Origin: Pseudomonadota bacterium
GTDB taxonomy: Bacteria; Pseudomonadota; Alphaproteobacteria; Sphingomonadales; Sphingomonadaceae
Assembly (NCBI GenBank): GCA_023423775.1
Contig: JAFAEZ010000031.1
Span: forward strand, 1 to 8,564
Reading direction: 5' to 3'
Length of the DNA stretch: 8,564 nucleotides
Made by a program: the position numbers and the translations under genes. This document shows positions 1 to 7,790 of this stretch, one piece after another. Under the pieces are notes generated by a model. That model was not told the DNA's origin and did not search any database. It worked only from the letters and a program-made list of their open reading frames with translations. Each line of letters starts with the position of its first letter. Within the stretch, counting starts at the first letter, position 1.

Positions 1-5
1 ACGAC

Positions 6-31
6 GGGCCGGGGAGTCGCCTCCCCGGCCC
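6..31. terminator. Strong GC hairpin after groEL, probable terminator
   Basis: A perfect 11-bp stem (GGGCCGGGGAG with CTCCCCGGCCC) closes a TCGC tetraloop. It lies 25 nt beyond the groEL stop, where the groESL transcript should end. The T-rich tract (TTTCTCTTT, 32-40) follows the stem on the plus strand, so classical terminator polarity best fits a plus-strand transcript entering from the left. On the minus strand only five bases (GTCGT) are visible after the stem, so a U-tract for groEL cannot be judged. It may work in both directions. Confidence 0.6.
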
Positions 32-56
32 TTTCTCTTTGGCCTGGCTGCCGGAC

Positions 57-1700
<1,644 letters not shown>

Positions 1701-1723
1701 GTTTGTCTTTCCTTTCAGATGTT

Positions 1724-1782
1724 CCCCGGCGGAAGCCGGGGTCCAGTGTGACGATGAAATTCAGGTCCGGCTTCCGCCGGGA
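1724..1782. repeat. Inverted pair of hairpin repeats between groES and groEL
   Basis: Two related hairpins sit head to head in the 92-bp groES-groEL gap. The first (1724-1741) is a perfect 7-bp stem, CCCCGGC-GGAA-GCCGGGG. The second (1767-1780) is the reverse-oriented copy with a 5-bp stem, CCGGC-TTCC-GCCGG, and related flanks (CTGGACC-like versus CAGGTCC). The arms can also pair with each other over about 15 bp, so the transcript could form either two small hairpins or one long one. In the groESL mRNA the groES-proximal hairpin has a GGAA (GNRA-type) loop. The architecture resembles REP pairs. An effect on groESL mRNA processing or stability is inference. Confidence 0.75.
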
Positions 1783-1792
1783 AGCATGAAGC

Positions 1793-2080
1793 TCAGCCGA
1801 CGATCCCGAGGATGTCGGATTCCTTCATGATGAGCAGGTCCTCGCCGTTGACGCGGACCTCGGTGCCCGACCACTTGCCGAACAGGATGCGGTCGCCGGC
1901 CTTGACGTCGAGCGGGGTCACCTTGCCGTCTTCCGACTTGGCGCCGGCGCCGACGGCGACGACTTCGCCTTCCTGCGGCTTTTCCTTCGCGGTGTCGGGG
2001 ATGATGATGCCGCCGGCCGTCTTCTCTTCGGCCTCTACACGGCGCACGAGCACCCGATCATGAAGCGGACGAAAATTCAT
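1793..2080 (-). CDS. groS: Co-chaperonin GroES (10 kDa)
   Basis: This is the heptameric lid that caps the GroEL ring and creates the folding chamber. At 95 residues it is full length. The N-terminus MNFRPLHDRVLVRRVE is the family's usual opening. The mobile loop that contacts GroEL lies at about residues 17-34 (EEKTAGGIIIPDTAKEKP), including the hydrophobic III. The C-terminal half carries KAGDRILFGKWSGTEV and ends with the usual DILGI(V) strand. The ATG is preceded by AGAAAGGGAAC, a fair ribosome binding site 5 nt away. It is the first gene of the groESL operon, downstream of a promoter and a CIRCE operator, so repression by HrcA and induction by heat are expected. Confidence 0.98.
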   Translation of the reverse strand: MNFRPLHDRVLVRRVEAEEKTAGGIIIPDTAKEKPQEGEVVAVGAGAKSEDGKVTPLDVKAGDRILFGKWSGTEVRVNGEDLLIMKESDILGIVG

Positions 2081-2150
2081 GCGCGTTCCCTTTCTGTCAT
2101 TCTTGCGTCAGCCCCCCGGTTCAAGGAACTGCCCGCCTGGTGGAAGCTTG
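2081..2150 (-). promoter_or_regulatory. groES 5' leader with possible SD-masking pairing
   Basis: This 70-nt stretch between CIRCE and the groES start is transcribed as leader. GTTCCTT (minus strand, 2123-2129) can pair over 7 bp, with one G-U, with AGGGAAC (2085-2091), which contains the Shine-Dalgarno sequence. A competing small hairpin (GTTC-CTT-GAAC, 2119-2129 region) uses the same bases. An 8-codon ATG-to-TGA frame at 2077-2100 overlaps the groES start as ATGA. The elements are seen in the sequence; any regulatory role is inference, since pairings and mini-frames of this size arise by chance. Confidence 0.25.
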
Positions 2151-2177
2151 TTAGCACTCTATCGTGGTGAGTGCCAA
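2151..2177. promoter_or_regulatory. CIRCE operator (HrcA binding site)
   Basis: TTAGCACTC, a 9-nt spacer (TATCGTGGT), then GAGTGCCAA. This matches the CIRCE consensus TTAGCACTC-N9-GAGTGCTAA with a single mismatch in the right arm. CIRCE is the binding site of the heat-shock repressor HrcA and is found upstream of groESL in many bacteria, including alphaproteobacteria. It starts 7 bp after the likely groES -10 element, so bound HrcA would cover the transcription start. hrcA itself is not in the window. Confidence 0.95.
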
Positions 2178-2184
2178 TGGCGCC

Positions 2185-2212
2185 GATCTAAGCGCTGTTC
2201 ATCGGGCGTCAA
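2185..2212 (-). promoter_or_regulatory. Probable groESL promoter
   Basis: On the minus strand, CTTGACG provides a -35 element (TTGACG, 2207-2212), followed by a 16-bp spacer and TAGATC (2185-2190) as a weak -10. Transcription would start at or just before CIRCE, the usual arrangement. The CTTGAC -35 suits both the housekeeping sigma and the alphaproteobacterial RpoH (sigma-32) consensus, so the sequence does not settle which one uses it. Confidence 0.55.
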
Positions 2213-2237
2213 GGGGCGCGGGCGGGCAAATGTGACA

Positions 2238-2258
2238 GGCCGGGCGAAGCGCCGGGCC
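2238..2258. repeat. Imperfect hairpin in the groES-sppA divergent region
   Basis: GGCCGGGCG and CGCCGGGCC form a 9-bp stem with one G-G mismatch around an AAG loop. It lies between the groESL promoter and sppA. An overlapping smaller stem (GGGC-CAA-GCCC, 2254-2264) competes with it. It could be a leftover repeat or simply GC-rich sequence; no function can be assigned. Confidence 0.3.
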
Positions 2259-2267
2259 AAGCCCGCA

Positions 2268-2296
2268 TTTACAGGGGCTTGCCGCTCCGATAGCGG
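2268..2296 (+). promoter_or_regulatory. Tentative sppA promoter
   Basis: TTTACA (2268-2273) matches a -35 element in 5 of 6 positions. A 17-bp spacer leads to TAGCGG (2291-2296), a poor -10 with only the first two bases right. sppA starts 29 bp later and needs a promoter in this divergent region, since groES is transcribed the other way. This is the best candidate I see, but it is weak. Confidence 0.2.
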
Positions 2297-2325
2297 ATCG
2301 AAGAGCTGAAAAGGAAAGACTGGCG

Positions 2326-4200
2326 ATGCGGTTTATCGGCAAGGCGTGGCGGCTGCTGGTCGGGGTGAAGGACGCGCTCGTCCTGCTCTTCATGCTGCTC
2401 TTCTTCGGCGCGCTCTACGCGGCCCTGTCGGCCAATCCCTATGCCGGCAGCGCCAGCGAGGGCGCTTTGCTGCTGAACCTTTCCGGAAGCATCGTCGAGC
2501 AGCCGGCCGAGTCGGAGCCGTTCGAACTACTCGCTGGCGGCGGCTCGCTGGTGCGCGAATATCGGCTGCGCGACGTCGTCCACGCGCTCGAGACGGCGGC
2601 CACCGACGACCGGATCAAGGCGGTGGCGCTTGACCTCGACATCTTCACCGGCGGCGGCCAATCGGCGCTGTCGGACGTCGGCGCGGCGATGGACGTGGTG
2701 CGCAAGGCCGGCAAGCCGGTCGTCGCCTACGCCACCGGCTACAGCGACGATTCCTATCTGCTTGCCGCCCATGCCAGCGAGATCTGGCTGGATCCGCTCG
2801 GCGGCGTGCTGATCGCCGGGCCGGGCGGCGCGAACCTCTATTACAAGGGCCTGCTCGACAAGATCGGCGTCACCGCCAACGTCTACCGGGTCGGCACCTA
2901 CAAGGCTGCGGTCGAGCCGTTCACGCGCAGTGACATGTCGCCCGAATCGCGCGAGGCCAGCCAGGCGCTCGCCGGCGCCTTGTGGGAGACGTGGCAGGAC
3001 GAGGTCCAGCGCTCGCGGCCCAAGGCGCAGCTCGCGGCCTATGTCGCGGCGCCGGCCGAGCGCATGGCGGCCGCCGGCGGCGATATGGCCAAGGCGGCGC
3101 TCGCTGCGGGCCTGGTCGATCGGATCGGCGACCGCACCGCCTTCGGCAAGCGCATGGCCGAGCTCGCCGGCGTCGACAAGGACAAGGTCCCGGGCAGCTT
3201 CAAGACGATCGCCTACGACGCCTGGATCAACGCCAATCCCGCGGTCGACGGCTCGGGCCAGATCGGGATCGTCACGGTCGCCGGCGAGATCGTCGATGGC
3301 GAGGCTGGCCTCGGCACTGCCGGCGGCGAGACGGTCGCCAAGGCGATCTACAAGGGACTGGAGAAGCGGGACCTGCGCGCGCTCGTCGTCCGGGTCGATT
3401 CGCCGGGCGGGTCGGTGCTGGCTTCCGAGCGCATTCGCCAGGCGGTGCTCGACGCCAAGTCGAAGGGGCTGCCGGTGGTGGTCTCGATGGGATCGGTCGC
3501 CGCCTCGGGCGGCTATTGGATCGCCACCGCCGGCGACCGCATCTTCGCCGAGCCCGAGACGATCACCGGTTCGATCGGCGTGTTCGGCATCATCCCGAGC
3601 TTCGAAGGCACGCTCGGCAAGCTCGGCATCGGCGCGGACGGGGTTAAGACGACGCCGCTCTCGGGCGAGCCCGACATCCTTCGCGGCCCGTCCGAGGAGG
3701 CCAACCAGCTCATCCAGCTCGGCGTCGAAAGCACCTACCGGCGCTTCGTCGGCCTCGTCGCGGCGGCGCGGAAGATGCCGGCGCAGCGGGTCGACCAGAT
3801 CGCGCAGGGCCGGGTCTGGGACGGCGGAACCGCGCGCCAGCTCGGCCTCGTCGACCAGTTCGGGACGCTCGACACGGCGATCGCCGAAGCCGCCCGCCGG
3901 GCCAAGCTCGATCCCGACACGGCCAAGGCGGTGTGGCTCGAGAAGGAGCCGAGCTGGTTCGACGCGCTGTTCGCCAGCGCCGCGGGCAGCGAGACCGAAG
4001 AGCAGGCGCGCGACGTGTTCAGCCGGGTCGCGGGCAAGCCCGAGCGGCTGCTGATGCGCGGGCTGCACGACGCGCGGCGCATCCTGTCAGGCCCGTCGAT
4101 CCAGGCGCGCTGTCTGGAATGCCCCGCCGGCACGACGCCTCTGCGCCCGCGCGAGCGCCAGTCGCTCGGCGCCTGGCTCGCGCGATTGCTCCCGGCCTGA
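2326..4200 (+). CDS. sppA: Signal peptide peptidase SppA, 67K type
   Basis: This is a membrane-anchored serine protease that degrades signal peptides left in the inner membrane after secretion. At 624 residues it has the length of the double-domain (67K) type, such as the 618-residue E. coli enzyme. Residues 17-36 are a hydrophobic anchor. The N-terminal domain carries the general-base lysine, K193, in RVGTYKAAVEPFTRSDMSPE. The C-terminal domain carries the nucleophile, S394, in GSVAASGGYWIA, followed by ETITGSIGVFG. The Lys-Ser spacing (201) is close to the 200 of E. coli K209/S409, so the enzyme should be active. The C-terminus has a CLEC pair (C596, C599) followed by about 25 residues rich in Arg and Pro. 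The ATG is preceded by AAAAGGAAAG. It is divergent from groES and converges with the channel gene, leaving 3 bp between the stops and no room for a separate terminator. Confidence 0.95.
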   Translation: MRFIGKAWRLLVGVKDALVLLFMLLFFGALYAALSANPYAGSASEGALLLNLSGSIVEQPAESEPFELLAGGGSLVREYRLRDVVHALETAATDDRIKAVALDLDIFTGGGQSALSDVGAAMDVVRKAGKPVVAYATGYSDDSYLLAAHASEIWLDPLGGVLIAGPGGANLYYKGLLDKIGVTANVYRVGTYKAAVEPFTRSDMSPESREASQALAGALWETWQDEVQRSRPKAQLAAYVAAPAERMAAAGGDMAKAALAAGLVDRIGDRTAFGKRMAELAGVDKDKVPGSFKTIAYDAWINANPAVDGSGQIGIVTVAGEIVDGEAGLGTAGGETVAKAIYKGLEKRDLRALVVRVDSPGGSVLASERIRQAVLDAKSKGLPVVVSMGSVAASGGYWIATAGDRIFAEPETITGSIGVFGIIPSFEGTLGKLGIGADGVKTTPLSGEPDILRGPSEEANQLIQLGVESTYRRFVGLVAAARKMPAQRVDQIAQGRVWDGGTARQLGLVDQFGTLDTAIAEAARRAKLDPDTAKAVWLEKEPSWFDALFASAAGSETEEQARDVFSRVAGKPERLLMRGLHDARRILSGPSIQARCLECPAGTTPLRPRERQSLGAWLARLLPA

Positions 4201-4203
4201 GCG

Positions 4204-4833
4204 TCAGCGGGGGTAGGTCGGAAGGCCCCAGCCGTAACGGATCGCGCCGGCGCGCAAGGTGAAGCCGGCCAGGGCGGCGATCGCGCCGGCGACCGTTCCC
4301 GGCAGGCCGAGCAGCAGCAACCCGACCATCATCGCCGCGGAAAGTGCGGCGGCGGTCACGTAGAGTTCGGGACGCATCAGGATCGATGGTTCGCCGGTGA
4401 GGACATCACGCAGGATTCCGCCGACGCATCCGGTCATCACGCCCATTGCGATTGCGGGCAGAGGCGCGATCCCGAAGGCGAGACCCTTGGCCGCGCCGAA
4501 TGTGCCGTAGGCGGCGAGCCCGAATGCGTCGAGCCAGAGCAGGGCATTTCCCTCCCACCAGCGCCGCGGGGGCCCCCCGAGGATGAGCGCCGCGGCGATG
4601 CAGATGAGCAGGATGCTGTTGCGGCCGACCCAGAAGACCGGAGCGCCGATCAGCAGGTCGCGGATCGTGCCGCCCCCGACGCCGGTGATCATTGCGAAGA
4701 AGACGAAGGTGACGAGCGTCTGCCCCTTTTGCGCCGCGACCAGAGCCCCCGACAGGGCGAACACGGCGATGCCCGCCAGATCGAGATAGGCGAGCAGCGG
4801 CGCGACGGCGGGATGGAGCGGATCCGGCGTCAC
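4204..4833 (-). CDS. UPF0126 / bacterial TRIC-like channel membrane protein
   Basis: This is a 209-residue inner-membrane protein with about seven hydrophobic helices. It has the two-repeat plan of the UPF0126 family (YadS/YicG type): GVGGGTIRD at 51-59 in the first half and GCVGGILRD at 135-143 in the second. Bacterial members have been characterised as trimeric intracellular cation (TRIC) channels, and some annotation pipelines name the family glycine transporter. The substrate here cannot be told from sequence. Both Gly-Gly kinks and both RD pairs are intact. The start is GTG, 4 bp after the stop of the PepSY gene, with no strong Shine-Dalgarno sequence, so translation probably depends on coupling to that gene. 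The first in-frame Met (M48) falls inside a helix and is unlikely to be the start. Confidence 0.88.
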   Translation of the reverse strand: MTPDPLHPAVAPLLAYLDLAGIAVFALSGALVAAQKGQTLVTFVFFAMITGVGGGTIRDLLIGAPVFWVGRNSILLICIAAALILGGPPRRWWEGNALLWLDAFGLAAYGTFGAAKGLAFGIAPLPAIAMGVMTGCVGGILRDVLTGEPSILMRPELYVTAAALSAAMMVGLLLLGLPGTVAGAIAALAGFTLRAGAIRYGWGLPTYPR

Positions 4834-4837
4834 AGGC

Positions 4838-5530
4838 TTATGGCCGCCGCTTGCCCGAGCCCCGGCGCCGGATGGTCATCGGCAGCAGCACCAGGGCCAT
4901 CAGCACGGTCACGAACGACAGGGCACTGAAGCCGATCAGCAGCGGCGTATTGAAATCGTCGCGCGTCTTGAGGTTCATGATGTGGAGGCCCCACAGGAAG
5001 TCGTAGACCCGCCACAGATTGGTGCGCCGAGCGATGATGTCGCCGGTCGTCGCATCGACATAGAAGCGCGTGCCGTCGTCGAAGCTGACGCGCCACGCAT
5101 CGACCGGCCGGCGCAGCTCCACCGGCGGAGCCTCTGCGGACGTGCGATCGACCGCAGTGATCCGCGCGTCGCCCGTATAGCGCGCCTCGACCGCCTGCAC
5201 CGCATCGCGCGCGCTGAGCCCGGGGAGCAGGCGCCCGCTGGCTGGATCGGCAAGTCTGGTCGCCCCGTCGGCATAGCGGATCACCCATTTGGGGCCGTTC
5301 GAGCGCGGTTCGAGTGCGAGCGACGCGACCGGGCGCGGGCCGATGACCGGCGGCACGGGCGGAGCGGATAGCGCCAGGACCGGGGCCTTGCCGACGAGAT
5401 CCTCGCCGCGCACCTTTTCAATCGGCTGCGCGGCCATGAACAGGCCGCTGCCGGTCCAGAGCAAAAACGGGATGATCAGGACCCATCCCAGCCAGATGTG
5501 GACGCGCCTCAGCGATGCACGGACCTTCAC
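4838..5530 (-). CDS. PepSY domain membrane protein
   Basis: This 230-residue protein has a short basic N-terminus with the RVHIWLGW signature (His11) of PepSY-associated transmembrane helices. The first membrane helix is at about 13-33. A periplasmic segment follows, with a PepSY-like repeat at about 145-187 (DGTRFYVDATTGDII, then WGLHIMNL with His183). A second helix lies at about 196-220, and the protein ends in a basic tail (RRRGSGKRRP). This is a shortened form of the larger four-helix PepSY_TM proteins. Such proteins are often linked to iron uptake or membrane electron transfer, but their exact role is poorly defined. The start is GTG, with GGGAAGGGCAGG shortly upstream. It is followed after 4 bp by the channel gene and preceded by the lipoprotein gene 69 bp upstream, suggesting co-transcription. 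The family call is good; the function is open. Confidence 0.85.
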   Translation of the reverse strand: MKVRASLRRVHIWLGWVLIIPFLLWTGSGLFMAAQPIEKVRGEDLVGKAPVLALSAPPVPPVIGPRPVASLALEPRSNGPKWVIRYADGATRLADPASGRLLPGLSARDAVQAVEARYTGDARITAVDRTSAEAPPVELRRPVDAWRVSFDDGTRFYVDATTGDIIARRTNLWRVYDFLWGLHIMNLKTRDDFNTPLLIGFSALSFVTVLMALVLLPMTIRRRGSGKRRP

Positions 5531-5599
5531 GAAACCTGCCCTTCCCCCGAAAGTGGTACGGGGCCGCTTGTCAGGCCTCGGCCGGCAAAAGGGAAGCCC

Positions 5600-6235
5600 T
5601 CACGCGAAGCGCGCCAGGCAGCGCTGCATCACGGCCATGGGCGGGCCCAGCCTGGCGGCTTCGGCCAGGGCCGTGCGGCGCGCCTGGCGCTGCGCGTCCA
5701 AGTCCGGTCCGGCGCGGGCCTGGAGGCCGGGCCCGAGCCGCTGGTCCATCCTCCGCGCGAACTGGTGATAGTCGCTGAGGGAGGGGCCGTATTCGCCGTC
5801 CTGGCGTGCGAGCGCAGTGGTCAGGAAATCGCCGAGCTCGTCGCAGGCGAGCTGCGCGGCGAAGCCGTCGGCGGGCAGGGCCACTTCCGCAATCTGCGTT
5901 TCGGGGAAGGCGGCGCGGCACTGCGGCACCAGCTCCTGCCATTTGCCCGAAGTGATCTCTCCCTCCAGCTCGGGCATGCGTTTCAGCACTTCGTTGGCGG
6001 CGTCTGCGTCGAACGCGCCGCCCTGCGCACCGGCCAGCAAAGCGAAATGGAGGATCCGGCCCTGAGCCTCGAACGGCAGCGAGGCCTTGATGTCGGTGGT
6101 GGCGGCGCGCGCCTCGGTCGCCGTTACCACGCCGCAGGTCGCGGCGCGATCGATCGGCGCCTCGGGCAGCGCGAGCGCCTTGGGTCCGCAGGAGGCCAGC
6201 ACCAGAAGCGCGCCGGCCCAAAAGGAAAGCCGCAT
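5600..6235 (-). CDS. Predicted lipoprotein of unknown function
   Basis: I do not recognise a family. The frame encodes 211 residues from the ATG at 6235, which I prefer because it gives a textbook lipoprotein signal: MRLSFWAGALLVLASC with lipobox L13-A14-S15-C16. It is also preceded by GAGG 5 bp upstream. A longer frame from a TTG at 6277 would bury this signal behind 14 polar residues. The mature part has four further cysteines (C34, C106, C131, C206), an even number that would allow two disulfides in the periplasm. It appears mainly helical and becomes Arg/Ala-rich towards the C-terminus (about 161-211). The residue after the lipid Cys is Gly, so the Asp+2 inner-membrane retention signal is absent and outer-membrane sorting is plausible. 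It lies 60 bp after lpdA and 69 bp before the PepSY gene, all on one strand. Confidence 0.75.
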   Translation of the reverse strand: MRLSFWAGALLVLASCGPKALALPEAPIDRAATCGVVTATEARAATTDIKASLPFEAQGRILHFALLAGAQGGAFDADAANEVLKRMPELEGEITSGKWQELVPQCRAAFPETQIAEVALPADGFAAQLACDELGDFLTTALARQDGEYGPSLSDYHQFARRMDQRLGPGLQARAGPDLDAQRQARRTALAEAARLGPPMAVMQRCLARFA

Positions 6236-6295
6236 CCTCGCCTCATTGAGAAACCGTAACGGTCTCCCAACGGGCAAGGGCTGCGGCTGTTCCGT

Positions 6296-7690
<1,395 letters not shown>

Positions 7691-7698
7691 TCCAAACT

Positions 7699-7785
7699 CC
7701 GTTCGCCCTGAGCCTGTCGAAGGGCTTTCCAATTTCTTCCTCCCTCAGAAGAAGGAGTGGGCTTCGACAGGCTCAGCCCGAACGG
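7699..7785. repeat. Inverted pair of REP-like hairpins between sucB and lpdA
   Basis: Two 27-bp units face each other: 7699-7725 (minus orientation) and 7759-7785 (plus orientation), 33 bp apart and identical at 23 of 27 positions. They share TTCGACAGGCTCAG followed by CGAACGG. Each unit forms its own 5-bp stem with an 11-nt loop: GCCCT/AGGGC (7705-7709 with 7721-7725) and GGGCT/AGCCC (7759-7763 with 7775-7779). All four differences between the units fall in these stems and preserve the pairing. The spacer holds a third stem, TTCTTC/GAAGAA (7734-7739 with 7748-7753), near the symmetry axis. The left unit runs directly into the lpdA Shine-Dalgarno sequence (GAACGGAG). I recall this core as a dispersed repeat in sphingomonads; its copy number here cannot be counted. 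Confidence 0.85.
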
Positions 7786-7790
7786 GTTAG

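Noticed and set aside
2527..4068. A 513-codon open frame antisense to sppA
   Set aside because: Same codon-register artefact: it is aligned with sppA codons, and its Arg/Asp/Ala-rich product has no recognisable motif.
5498..6259. A 253-codon open frame antisense to the lipoprotein gene
   Set aside because: In register with the lipoprotein codons. The minus-strand frame has a lipobox and ribosome site, while this one has no domain and runs into the PepSY start region.
6241..6260. A small stem (ACCG-TAA-CGGT with outer GAG/CTC) between lpdA and the lipoprotein gene as a terminator
   Set aside because: The stem has a 2-nt bulge and is short, and no T-run follows on the minus strand, so termination after lpdA is not supported.
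6236..6277. A longer lipoprotein start from TTG at 6277
   Set aside because: It would place a polar stretch before the lipoprotein signal; the ATG at 6235 has a ribosome site and a correct lipobox position.
7691..7732. A longer lpdA start from TTG at 7732
   Set aside because: The extra 14 residues would be encoded by the REP-like repeat, and the ATG at 7690 has GGAG at the right distance and gives the normal N-terminus.
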